From the NCBI GenBank assembly GCA_003993805.1, contig RSEF01000013.1:20014860-20078859 (forward strand): 64,000 bases of DNA. The letters run 5' to 3'. Source of the DNA: Himantopus leucocephalus (lineage: Eukaryota > Chordata > Aves > Charadriiformes > Recurvirostridae). Under the pieces are notes generated by a model. The model ran no database searches and was not told the DNA's origin. It saw only the letters and a program-made list of their open reading frames with translations. This document shows, piece after piece, positions 23,601-35,428 of the stretch. Both the position numbers and the translations under genes were made by a program. Every line of letters starts with the position of its first letter. The stretch's first letter is position 1.

Positions 23601-26600
23601 CAAGAGATGCAGAGATTGGGTGTTCCTCAGGAAAACCTCATCCTCTGCCCAGGGGAGCTGTATGGCACGCAGCGCGTTCAAGACACGAGCCAATATACGG
23701 GGGAGGACGATGAAGGCCTCAGCTCCTGGGAAGCCGCGGTCACGTAACCTCCCACAGACACAAGTCCAGTGTGTGCCGTTCTGCGCTGCCGTTACTGGGG
23801 GTCGGACGGGTGACGTGACACCCCCAGCACAGCCCCGCAGCGAGACGGGATTCACCCGCCCACAGGCAATGCGAAAGCGCTGCTGGGACTCCTCACGGGA
23901 CACGATGGGGGCCAAGAGTTCCTCAAGGGTGTGACGGTGGCAGGGCTGGCTCATGAAGGGAAAGCCCGGTGTGGAGAAGCAAAGCAGCCACACTGCCTCT
24001 GCCACAGCACCGCCGTGCCGCGGGTCCTGCACCCGCCCCGGCACCGACCCCGAGCCAGGGGCAGGCAGGGAGGCGGCGACCGCGGGCTCGTCAGCGCTGG
24101 GACTACGTGCCCATTTCTGGGTAACGGAGAAGGAGCTTTTGCTCTCAGTCACCTCCATGGAAATCCTCTCAGCGCAACGCAGCCGCACCGGACTTACGCT
24201 GAGATCCACATCTGACCCAGAGTAGTAGCCATTAAAAAAAAATCAATAAACAATCCACTTTTGGGTGTCTATCCAGTCCCCACCTGGTCACGGCTTACCA
24301 AGCCTCAGCACCAAGCTCGGCCATTGCCTGCTACGTGCAGCGGGACGGGCAGCAGCTCAGCCCGGCGGCGCAGCAGCTGCAATGCCGACAGCGGAGCAGC
24401 TCGCACCGCTCGGCATGCACGGCAGCGCTCGTGTCGCACTGGTGCTGCTGTAAACCAGCAGACAGGGCAGAGCTTCCCTCTCTCCTGCACAGACAGCAGC
24501 ACAAACTGCCCTCTCTGGCACAGCCGGGTCCCACCAGCCCGGCCGCCCCGGCTGCACCGTTGGCTCCGCAGCCTCGCCCAGCCCCGGCGAGCTGGCGGGA
24601 TTTGGGCAAGTGGGATTAGTCACAGCCAAAGCCCAGATTAACCCCAGCCTTGGGTTTGCAAGGAGGAAAATGCACTCCAGCTCCCAGCAAATCAGAGAGC
24701 AGAGCGAGGTGCATGGGGATAAATCCAGCAAGGTTCTTCGCCTGCTCCAGCAGCTGAGCTCCTCCGAATGCGCTCCCCGATGTTTACTTCTTACCTACAA
24801 AATGCATATTCTGCAACTGGCCAACGCTGCCTGCAGATTAATATTTTGCAGACAAAATACGCATCAAACACTACTTTCATGGCAGACTGACAATTTCATG
24901 CTTTTCAGGATTTTGTCTTATTGGACCTCCCCCATGAAGTGTGGAAGGTACCTCCCCGCGGGAGGATAAACCCGCTATCTCATTACCGGTCCGTGTAGCT
25001 GATAGAGCTTCTGGTTTCATCCCTTCTCCCTTGACGTTTCCCTGCCTGCGTAGCATCACACTAACACCGTTTCTTCTGTCGCCTGCTACTGAGCATTTTT
25101 CATACAATGAAATGCAGGCGCAGACTTGCTGCCGATTGAAGGTTCACCTCCGCGTGTGCAGGTCTAAAAGGCGCAGGGTGCCCCAAAAGGGTCTGGGTCA
25201 CAGCGGGGGGGCCAGGAGGAGGGGGAGGACCATGGACACCAGGTCTGCAGGGAGGCTGGTGCAGCCAGCGCGGCGGCACCGGAGCGGGAGTGTGTGCTGC
25301 CCGGCAGACCCGCAGCCGGAGCCGTGTCCAGCTGCTCAATGGCCGTGCCGCCATGGAGGAGGCTGCTGGCACACGGCAGGGCTCCGGCACGGGGGGTGAG
25401 CCACAGAAAAGTGTGACACCATACCCGGCTGTGTGCCGAGACCCCGCCACACCGTGGGAGTGCGCAAGGGCCCTGCACCGCCTGCCCCGTGCCCCCTCCC
25501 GGAGCACACACCCCCCCAAAACAGGGCCAGTTCACGGAGGGTTTTTAGTGCAAGGCTGAGGACTGACTGCAAGCGTCGTTCCACATACAGCCCAAATCAT
25601 CCCAGGTTTCCCGTTCCTTGTATATTTTTATAGCATGATGGGATTTTTTTTTGTTTGTAACTGAGAATTTGTCCCAGTTCAGTTATTACACTCCAGGATT
25701 ACTTTCGCCATCTGTACCTAAACTCTGAAATAGAAACCTCAAAGAACAAACAGAGTATTTTTCTTATCTGAAGTTAAAAATCCTGAACTCCTCATGCCAA
25801 TCTCATTAGAATTGCATTCCCCTTAAAGATGCGATTGTTTGAAAAGATATATTTAAACTTTCTCCTGCTGAAAAAGAGCCAGTGTCAGTAAAATCCCACC
25901 TAGCAGTTTACAATTCTCCTCCTTTTCCAGGGAGAAGCGTGCAGAAGCACAGCCGTGTTACCAAACACAAACTCAAAGCGATCCAAACCCGTTTGGTAAT
26001 TCTGCCCAGCACGTTGTTTTTACAGCACGTCTAGACACAGATACCAGCAGTGTAATTGCTGTGGAAAAAGATGAAAATAATATCCGAAAGGTCAATTCCG
26101 GTCATCAGCATTTCACGGCAAATTTACAAATATTAAAAGGATGAATAATGAGTTTTCACCAGGAAAGAAAGAATTCAACTCATGACCTGGGAAAACAAAA
26201 AAATGAGAAAAGCAGAGGCAAAACGGGCTCCTTCGTTTCTTCTCAAGCACCCACAGAGTGAAGCCGGCAGAGCTGTGGGCAGCGCGCGCCGGCGGGTTGG
26301 TGCTGCCGCTGGCTGGCCGGGGCAGTCCCCGCTCCGCAGACTCACTGCGGCCGTGCCGCGAGCGCCGTGTCCCCAGGCACGGCCAGGCCCTCCTGCACCC
26401 GCAGCCGTGGCGCAAGGGGCTGGCGCTGCCCGGCCCTGGGGGACCCACCATCACCTGCACGGTGACTTCAGTGCCCGAGCCCTGCCGACTGGCTGTGCCT
26501 CCCCGGACACTGCGCCAAGCGCTTCCCTCCTCACCCAGGGTGCTGCTTCCAGAGCGACAACAGTCAGGCACCTCCGAGGCGGTAAACCCGCGGGCCCCCA

Positions 26601-29600
26601 GCACGTCCCAGACCAGCCCGGCGCTGAGCCCAGCGCTGCCCTGCTTGGGCAGAGGGGCCAGGCTGCCAACGGGCAGCCGAGCGTGCAAACGGTACGCACT
26701 GAGCTGCTTTAGAGCAATGTAAGTGACTAATGAAAATGAGAAAACCCTTTTCTTTTTTATTTCTGTGGCAATGGTTTGATGGCGATCATTTGAAATTGAT
26801 TAGTTCTGCCATGTTGATTTTATAGCCAAAAAAAGCCAAACGTTTCACATTACTTTGTCATTTAAATGATAATGTTTTGGAGAATGCGTACAATGAAAAG
26901 ACAGACAAGTCTCTTTGCTGGGGCAGGAATACAGGAGCAGAGCAGCCCTCCTCCGAAGCATCCTCCATCCCTTTCCCGCGCCCGTCACACAGCCCCGCTC
27001 TGGGGCTGCCCACGGGTGCACCGGATGCAGCGGGAACACAGCACAGCCTCCCCAGGAGCCAAGAAACCTGAGCGCTTTGGCAAAATGGGATATATAAAAC
27101 AGAATTTATGATGGATTTTGCTGGAGCTGAGAGAGTGAAACGGTAGCTCTTAATCAGTGCAAGCTTTGTGACAGCCACAAACACCAAGAACTGGCCACAT
27201 CGACGCACCGGCTCATCGCGCCTACATCACGCTTGGCCTGGGAGGGTCACTCCTCGCCCGGGGAGGTGTCCAGTGGAGACCACAGAAACCCACCCTTTGC
27301 ACCACAGTGATCTCCTGCACCACCATCACGCTGGGTGAGACACGACCCTGCCACCCGGGGAACCGGTCCCTGGGCTCGTTAGGTGCACGCCAGCCAGCGT
27401 GCAGGGCGCTTCCTTACTCACCAACATTTTAAAGTGCTTGGGGCAGAGATCAGCTGCCCGGGGCAGGGAACGCTGTGCCCAAACGGTACCTTAGCTGCCC
27501 CGGGTTTCCCTGGGACAGGGGAGGGGAGGCAGCAGCAGCCTCTCCCGCCAGCCCCCGCTGCTCTCCCCCCTTGCAGACACAGCTCAGGAGCAGGGGACCC
27601 GGTGGAGTCAGAAATCCCCACCTGGCTTGAGAAGGCAGGGTGGCCTGATCCAAGAATGTCCTTCAGCAGTGGCCTCCACTTGGCATGTTGGGGAGGTGGG
27701 AGGGCATCCCTGTGGCGCTTGGAGCTCCGGCGTTACGTGCCAAGGCAGCGCCGGCAGCACAGGTCACTGCTGCTGCTTCTCTTAAACTACGTGAAGATCA
27801 GACCCTGTCTATCGCGAAGGGAGGCCCAGGAGCTGTCTCTCCCCAGCCCTCTCCCCAGTTCCGCTCAACAAAAGCACAGACGGCATCTTGCCGCGCACAG
27901 CACCCGGGCTCCGCAGCCACCTCCTCCTGCGGGGGGACAGTACCGGCAGGAGGATGCACACCGGTGTTTCACCACAATCTGACTTGCGCTGTGTGGGATC
28001 AAAGCAAACACATTCTCTCTTTAAAAAGATTTAAGCCCTGGGTATCATGTGTGTTAATTATTTCCTGCACACATCCCACGGCATAGGTACGGGTGTACAC
28101 CGAGCGGCACTCAAGAGCTCACGGAGGCTGTCAAATGAGGCCGAAGGGCTGTAGCTACGAGACTGGGGGCTATCCAAATAAGTAGAGCTCTTCTAGTGAC
28201 GGCAAAAGGCTTACTGTACTGTCTGAGCAGAGTTAAATATTCCTTTTGCACTTTGTGGGTTAGAAACTCCCCAGAGAACAATGCTCATCAAGTACATTTA
28301 AACCATTATGACGAATGGCTAAGCGATGATTGTAGCAAGGTGGTTTTAGAAACCCTTTTTCACTTGCCTGTGGTCAAAAATTAAACTGTGGATGGATGCA
28401 GCTTTACTCCAAAGTGCGAGCATCACAGGACAATTAAACGTCAAAGACACACCGAGCTGCAGCAAAATGGTTACTGCTATGTAAATATCTGTCCAAGTAA
28501 AATCATCAAAACATTAGATCAAACCGGGGCTGGCGGGAGGCTCCTCAATCTCCCATCCTCAGGGACGGCAGGCGTTGCACAGGCAGATACTAATAACCAT
28601 AATACTGAGCACTTATGTTGTGTTTTACCTCCTCCCGTTGCTGCGAAGCAGGAGCTGCACGTTCCCGCGGGGCTGCTCGCCAGAGAGCGGGGAATCGCAG
28701 CGCCTTATCTCAGCACAATGGAAGAGACCCAGGCAGCAAACTCCCCCCACCATACGGCATCGAGCTGCTACCAGCCATAAATGGACTGAACGCAGAATGA
28801 AGGCTGAAACTTTCGAGGCAGACAGTGGACTCCAGTGAACAGCCTCCAGTTCTCAGGTATCTCAGTATGACTTTCTACAGGGAAAGAAAATCAGAATTCC
28901 CTCCTTCCCTGACAAACTCCAGTGACCGCTGCTGCCGGGGTGAGCAGGGCTGGGGCAGGAGGGTACCCGGTGGGATGGGCTCACTGCCCCTATGCCACAC
29001 GCAGCCCCAGGACGCTGCGGGGGTGGCCCTCATCCTCGGGAAATCCCCGGCACGGCACTGCCCGGGGCTGGACCCAGCATCAGCCACAGTGGCAGCATCT
29101 CTGCATCCCTGTCCCTCCTCGGGGACGCCCCGCGGGGCACCGGCAGTAATGGATGGGCTGGATGGTGTGACTTCAGGTTAAGCGCTCGCAGAAACACACG
29201 AGTTGACTTTCAGCTCCACGTCAGCCCTGCGGTTGGCAATTCAAGCACCCAGGATGCGGTCAAACACAATCAGCTCACGCCAACAATCAATAGCGAATAT
29301 AATCACGATGATTATCTATTTATTTTCATAACTGCACCGCCCGTGCGCCCTGCCGAGGCGTCATTACCCTCATCGCTGCCCCAATCGATCGGCAGCCGCT
29401 CCCCTCCGGCACAGCGGGAGCAGACGGGGGAGCGCAGAGGCAGGTTGGGATGGGAGCCCAACGCACCAGCACGGCAGCCCTGCACCCACCCAGCACCACC
29501 CCCCAGCAAACACAGAGGGCTGGCTGTGCCTCCCAGCCCCGTCTGTAACGCGGGTAAGGGAAGGAGCAGCTCAACCATCGCGTTACTCCCCAGGCACACA

Positions 29601-31629
29601 GAGCACTGCACAGCCTGTGTGAGCAGTGCCACGGGGAGGGCGGCAGAGCCGGCACCATGCGCAGGAGAGGACGCAGTGCCAGGTGCCCAGCGTCACCCAC
29701 CGCGCTCCTCGTGGCCTCCCCTCGCCCAGGAGAGGGGGAACCCACCAGCAGGTCCGGGCAGATGGGGCTGTGGCACAGGTTCCCCTGTGCTCCCCACACT
29801 TGCCAGCATGGGTCTGACCGCCTGGTGGCCACTGCAGGCGAGAAGGACACGGTGGCACCTACAGAGCTGACAGCCAGCTCAACCCAAAAGATAAAACTGC
29901 ATTTTCAAAAGGTTAAAAAGTTCCATTTCAAAATGTCAAAACTCAGTGTTCCCATAATGAAATATTTTGCTTAAGAGGTTATATTGATGTTTTGGCAGTC
30001 TTAATACAGTTTATGTTGAAAAAGAAAAGAAAAACACATCATGCTTATCCTGGATTCTTGAGTTGCTTCACCTCCCCCAGAAATTGAATGTTCTTAAAGA
30101 ATACACTAGAAATAAAAATAAATCAATACTAAAAAATTGCTCCCTTGCGAACGCTGACCTTGCAGAGACGGCAGATGGAGGCAAAAGGGTGACGTGCGGT
30201 TCCTCAGTAAGCCCCGGGCTTTTCCAGTGCATTCAGCCGGCGAAGGAAGCCCTAACTGCAGTAACACCCCTTAGCACTGCCGTCGCCTCAAAACCGACCT
30301 CCCGGCCCTGCAGAGCGCCGACAACCCCAGCGCCGACACCCAGATCCCGAGCAAACCCCTCCAACGGGCTGTCTAGGGAACGGCATATTAGGCTGGGAAT
30401 GCTGCCTGAAACATGACAGCAGATACATATATACATGAAATAAAATGTTTTCTTGCTCTGTAAAGAAAAACGCCTGCCAGCCACCAGGAGCAGCTCAGCA
30501 CGGAGACGAGAATTAACTACCTGTCTGGGGTTCTCAATGGCTTCATCTGCAATGCAACTGGAAGCCATAAAAGTGAGCCAAGGGTAATCATAGGAACAAT
30601 TTTATATACATAAATATAAACCCCCCAAGTACGCAAAATGCAAATTCTGACAGGATCTTAATAAATTACAAGCTGGTCTGGTCTGATTAACGTCACGACA
30701 AAATTCCTGCATACTTGGCATTTCTCGGCCTATGGGTTACTGGAGTCACTGTCCGTTTCCGCTCTCGTACCAAGCAGAGGGGAGCACGGCCTCTCCCCGT
30801 TTGCAGAGGGGCACCCCACTCACTGCTGGAGCCCACACGGTCGCGCTCTCCAGTGCTGCCTGTACCGCCTGTACCTGCTGCCTGTACCTGCTGCCTGTAC
30901 CTACTGCCGGAGCTCCCTGGGGCGCAGGGTGAGCTCTGATTGAATTAACGGGGTGCGCACTGCCTCGGGCCGGAGCTGGCTCTTTATATGCAAATTAAAG
31001 ACCATGAAGAGCCACCCCCGGGCAGCACGGCCGGGGCAGGCAGCTCCCAGGGCGGCAAAGCCATGCCCAGCAGCCAGGCGCTGCCGTGCCTCCGTGTGCC
31101 ACGCACTCCCAGGGCACAGGGGTGGCTGCTTTAATGGGGTCTGTGCATCCATCCCCCTTGCAGTAAATGGAAAACGTAGCCTTAGGTGTTTACATTTGAT
31201 TTGGAAGACGGTTTTAATCTCCTTAGGCTGGGAGGAAAACTCATTTAGAGAAGTACTCATGCTCCCGAAGCAGAAGTTGTGCTTGTGAATGCATGACGAA
31301 GGGAGAGCTCGTTAACTGCCTCCTCACCAGGACGGGCGCGCAGGGCAGTGCAGCAGCAGCACCAGGGCACTGGGGTACCGACATGAGATGAAACGCGGCG
31401 CTTCATGGCACGCCTGCCCAGAGCCGGCACAGCCCGGGCACCCCTCCGGCAGCAGCTCCCTCCTGCACCAGCCTCCGAAACGAGGCGCACCCCCCTGCCC
31501 TCCAACACCAACCCGCCGCATCACACCGGCATTACCGGTACTGTGGCACACAGGTGACACCAGCAACGTTTTTCATCCAAGACCCTGAAGAGAAAGGCTC
31601 CTTGACAGCCTGGGTCTCCCCGCACTCAC
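20637..31629 (-). other. PPP2R2B intron between the 113-bp and 178-bp exons
   Basis: At 11.0 kb this is the largest fully contained intron. It mixes GC-rich blocks with AT-rich patches at about 20940-21130, 23020-23180, 25600-26180, 26720-26890, 28180-28530 and 29880-30150. A 15-bp minisatellite lies at 30855-30908. A minus-strand open frame of 335 codons at 21956-22963 has no recognisable domain and is treated as chance. No transposon signature was seen. Confidence 0.85.
30855..30908. repeat. 15-bp tandem repeat (CTGCCTGTACCTGCT type)
   Basis: About three and a half copies of a CTGCCTGTACCTGCT unit, the first one shortened. It lies in the 11-kb intron about 720 bp upstream (minus strand: downstream) of the 113-bp exon. 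Confidence 0.85.
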
Positions 31630-31742
31630 CCGCAGCATGGTGATCATGGAGGGGTCTCGGAGACGGCCGTCCTCATCCTTGAGATTGTATCCCTCTGGTC
31701 TCTTGTCCCGCTCGCTGACCTTCCATAGCTTCACGGTCTTAT
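31630..31742 (-). CDS. PPP2R2B: PPP2R2B coding exon, 113 bp (residues 112-149), scaffold-binding handle
   Basis: The acceptor (cctgcccccag) is followed by AT AAG ACC, completing the split aspartate codon and giving [20 protein letters not shown], then [18 protein letters not shown]. The first half closes WD blade 2 (VKLW). The second half is the beta-hairpin handle that, in solved PP2A-B55 structures, reaches down onto the scaffold A subunit. The exon ends on a complete codon (CGG) with donor gtgagtg, gt at 31629-31628. The handle reads DPSMITM here, whereas I recall DPATITT in human B55-beta. That is several substitutions in a short stretch of an otherwise near-invariant protein. The reading frame is intact. 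Confidence 0.96.
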
Positions 31743-33826
31743 CTGGGGGCAGGAGAGGAGAGCGTTACACCCGGCTGCTCCCCAGCCACCCACCGACAGA
31801 CACGCCAAGGCCACGCCGGCTGGTTTAACAGCCAAAAGTCTGCTGCTTCCCCACCTGCGGCTTGCTCAAGTGGTTACAGAAGAGGTACCTGTCACCACAG
31901 CACTTCATCCCCAGAGCCCTGTGTCTCCTGTCCCTGCCGGACAACTGCCAGTGTGTTTATTCCAGATGTAAGGAGATGGTTGAAGAACAGAACAGGACTA
32001 TTGGATTAATGGAGAAATAACAGAAGTGATTTCCCAGGCCTCAGAGCCTCAGGTCATGCCTCAAATATCGGTGTTCCACACATTGAGTGATGGGGCCATT
32101 ACCCCCAGAGAAGGTGGTGAGGTGCTGGCACAGGGACGGGGCAGCTCAGGGAGGCTGAACCCAATGTCCCGGCAATGGGCCAGCACCACCGACGGCCGCT
32201 CTGCTCCTCCCTGCTGCCAGTGCGTGTGTCGCACACTTGTGCACACACAGGGACACACCACACCTCCTTCCCCACACCTGCGCACCCACTGGAAAACCGG
32301 CCAATTCCCATGGAAGGTTTTTTCCTCCTACATTTCCTAGCTCACAGGGCACTTATCCAGGGGCCACTGGTCAGTTTTCAAAACTAATTTCCAAATTAGT
32401 TAAGCTTCTAGTAATGGGAAAGGTGTTAAATACAGAGGATGCAGCAGCTCTCCTAATTCTGTCCCCCTTAGCTGTTCTATTTCTCCTCCTCCTTGACCCC
32501 CCGGCCGCCCCCACAGGGGATGTGGAACGCGTGGAGCGGGGCAATGGGTGAGTTGAGGTTCCAGCAAGCTGCCGGCACCACCGCGCTGCGAAGGAGCACA
32601 GCAGGCGTGGAGGGAAGGTGTCCCTGCGGGCGCCCCGAAGGAGGTGAAACGGTGCCTGTAACTCACTCAAAAGTCATCCTGACCTTCCCCACCCAGAAAC
32701 TGCGCAGAGCCCAGCATTTACCACGCACTGAGGGCAGCTCCGAACCACCCCCCGCAGCCCCCGTCCCCTCCTGGCTCCCACCCACCCCGTGCCGTGAAGC
32801 CCCGGGGGAAGGAGCCCCAGGAACACGTGGGTTTATTCTGAATAATGGTGTTTTCTTTCCTCGCTCCTGGCAGAGACTCTATCAGTAGTTTATCATCACT
32901 TCCACCAGGTTTCATACACAACCATATCATCCATCTTCATTTTCTCCTTTACACGGCAATTCCAACAGAGTGCCATTAATTTTGTTTTTATTAACCCACT
33001 TTACTTCAGGGGGTTTCTATATATAATGTTAGTTTAACAGTAAAAACAAAAAGAAACAGCAAAACACGGGAGTATTTCTAAAAGAATCATTTTGATAACC
33101 TGCTAACGTATGAAGCACCATCCCAAATGGAAAGATAATATCCCTGTTAATCAAAAAACTATTTAAAAACTCAATTAACAGAACATTATGCTCTATAATT
33201 AATCTTCATTGCATTTCAATGATTCTCCCCCCAAATGAGTTTAATAAGTCTTTGAATTTTATTACAATGATCAATAGAGTCAATTCTATAATACAAAGTA
33301 AGTTGGTTATGGAAGATAATTAGACCCCTCCTTTTCCCCTGAAGTAATTAAGTCACATCCATCTTAAGGTCCCATTCATCCCAAGTAATATTCCTGGATC
33401 CCCCTGATATTTATCTGAACATAACATGGAACTGCTAAGCTGAACGCAGCTGCAAATTGAAACAAATCAGCTGCAGTTCTTCTTTAAAAAAAAAAGAGAG
33501 TTAGAAAAAAAAAAAGAGTTCCCAAGATCCAAAAAATAAAAAATGTAAGCTGTCAGCAGGGAATAAAGACTCCCTCCCTTGCAGGGAACGGATGCTGTGA
33601 AATAAGGACAAAATGTGTTGCACGGGAACCGAGCTCTGCCAGACAGTCCTGGCCAGGTCCCTGCTCCCCCGTGACACCCGTGTCACCCTTGAAGGGAGTC
33701 GACAGTTTTTTAACATATCTTTTTCCCAAAGCAACACTACCGAGCAGACCCCCGCTGGCTGTCGGGGCCCAGGGACGGAGGCGGTGGGACGGCAGTGCTG
33801 GAGCTTGCCCAGCCGCGGGCACGTAC
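31743..33826 (-). other. PPP2R2B intron between the 166-bp and 113-bp exons
   Basis: This 2.1-kb intron has donor gtacgtg and acceptor cctgcccccag. Its left part (31750-32900) is GC-rich. Its middle (about 32930-33490) is a strikingly AT-rich island listed separately. Confidence 0.9.
32930..33490. other. AT-rich intronic island, candidate conserved regulatory element
   Basis: Roughly 560 bp of AT-rich, non-repetitive sequence sits between GC-rich flanks in a short intron. It contains several homeodomain-type cores (TAATTA in ctataattaatc and gtaattaagtc, ATTAATTTTG near 32975) but no transposon signature or tandem repeat. Such islands often mark conserved non-coding elements. That is inference from composition and motifs only. 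Confidence 0.35.
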
Positions 33827-33992
33827 CGTTGGTGGAGAGCAGGAAATAGGCTGCGTTTTGCTGCGGGAGCCATCGTATCTTATTGATCTTCTCCTCTATC
33901 TCCAAACTCTTCAGGTAATCGAACTCCGGCTCGTGGCTCTGGAAGGTGCTGTAGACATTGTACTCTCCCCTGCGATGGGGCTGGTTTTTGCT
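33827..33992 (-). CDS. PPP2R2B: PPP2R2B coding exon, 166 bp (residues 57-111 plus 1 nt), WD40 blade 2
   Basis: The acceptor ctccctgcag precedes AGC AAA AAC CAG, continuing in frame from the 98-bp exon. The translation contains [20 protein letters not shown], then [15 protein letters not shown] and [14 protein letters not shown]. This is the conserved acidic stretch and first strands of blade 2. In B55-alpha this region contributes acidic residues to the substrate-facing groove (family knowledge). The exon ends with the first base of an aspartate codon (AAC G) before donor gtacgtg at 33826. The residue after SKNQ is proline, where I recall valine in human B55-beta. The spelling NAAYFLL fits the beta paralogue rather than alpha. 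Confidence 0.97.
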
Positions 33993-35330
33993 CTGCAGGG
34001 AGGGGAACAGAGCGGTGTGAGGCACAGAGAGCGAGAGAACACTTTCTGTTGACTCTTTTTAGCTCTCTACAGTCTGTTAAGCGACGGTGAGCGCCCGGTC
34101 GCGGCGATGCAGCACAGGTCTGAAAGCCAAGGCACCGCCTCTCCTGGCACGGCGGCTCCCGCACGCCAGTGTGCTTGGTGGGAACGGAGTGGGAGTGGAG
34201 CGGGAATGGAGCGGGAACGCAGCCCGCCGCGCTGGCCGTCCCTGGTGAACAGCCAGGACCGAGCACCAGCTCCTGCCGGGCACTGAAACCAGCCCCGGGG
34301 GAGCCGCTGGCACCACCTCACCAGCACAGGGCAGTGTTTGCCCCGCAGGTGCACAAACAGAGAGCACGAATAAAGCACCCAAGAACAGGACGCAGCCTCT
34401 GCAGGCACTGACGCTGCATGCCATGGCTCAGACTCGTAAGGTATCGTGTATCTGCAGATCCCAGACGGTGAACCACCCAGCACCGGGCTCCGAACTGGCC
34501 TGAGGTAATTAAAAGAGAACTATCATGGAGATGAACTTCCCGCACTCAAACAATGCATTTGGGCCAGTGAAGCCCCACTTGTCCCCTGGAGCACAGTCCA
34601 GCTCCAGAGTAGGAGCTGAATGGAATACATCCAGTGTGACATTAGGAAGCTTAAAGTTCAAGAAAAGCAGTAGAATAATAAAATGAGAGAGAAATGAGAA
34701 ATTAAATACTGCTGGAAAGGTTGATGAAGTGTCTATGAGTGTAACCTTTAACCGATTGGTTCTCCCCAGCTTATATAGAAATAACTTCGAGAAAAATTTA
34801 AAACCATCATCAGACTGTGACATTTTTCATGGCCAGGCCTGACTCATCCCTTCCCCCGGCAGCAAACACACCCACAGGGGAGGACGGCTCCCACCAGCTC
34901 AGACCATGCGACGCCGCGTGAACCGTGCCAGACCAGCTAACTGGGATGGCTTTGGAAATGTGTTTGGAAGGGAAACGTGACAGTTTCATCTGTCTATGCT
35001 TTCTGGACGTTTTGGTGGTGTGAGAGGGGTTGGGGGGGGCCGTTAGCTACGAGACGGACACCGACAGCACGCACAAATGCACCGGCCTGATCCAGGTTAC
35101 AGCTGGCTGCAGAGAGCTGCAACCAGAGGAAAAGGATGCAGGAACTGCAATGGGGTTTTGGAGGGTGTTTAACAAGATGAAATCTGGTCCTGCTTATGTT
35201 AATAGTCGCTTTTCAGTTTGGAGTCTGCCAGGAGAGACCTGAGGTTAGGAGTGACACATACGGATTAGGAAACAGCAGGAAGCTTCTCTTAAAAGGATAA
35301 AATGGGCATTTTGCATTTGCTAACACTTAC
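33993..35330 (-). other. PPP2R2B intron between the 98-bp and 166-bp exons
   Basis: This 1.3-kb intron has donor gtaagtg and acceptor ctccctgcag. It contains a short imperfect GGAGCGGGAA-type repeat near 34185-34225 and an AT-rich patch at about 34640-34830. Nothing else was recognised. Confidence 0.9.
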
Positions 35331-35428
35331 CTCCTGCTCACGTTGAAATATGACAACACGGCCTCCCTTGTCCCCTGTTGCTAGTAATTCTCCAGTGTGG
35401 TTGAATTCTACTGTAGAGATGATGTCAG
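35331..35428 (-). CDS. PPP2R2B: PPP2R2B coding exon, 98 bp (residues 24-56), WD40 blade 1
   Basis: This is the most upstream coding exon visible. The acceptor is a pyrimidine-rich tract ending in ag at 35430-35429. The exon then begins CT GAC ATC, so the last two bases of an alanine codon come first and an upstream exon must end in G. The translation includes [20 protein letters not shown] and [12 protein letters not shown], the first WD-like strand set of the B55 propeller. The exon ends on a complete codon (GAG) followed by a consensus donor gtaagtg (gt at 35330-35329). Base composition is less GC-rich than in the 3' exons. The preceding 23 residues, which carry the N-terminus that varies between isoforms, are not in this window. 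Confidence 0.96.

Noticed and set aside
28992..29870. 292-codon plus-strand open frame
   Set aside because: The translation is low-complexity and proline/serine/arginine-rich in GC-rich intron, and no family was recognised.
8517..35428. Assignment to PPP2R2A, PPP2R2C or PPP2R2D
   Set aside because: The QDKVN end without extension, [18 protein letters not shown] and NAAYFLL together fit B55-beta and not the other three as I know them.
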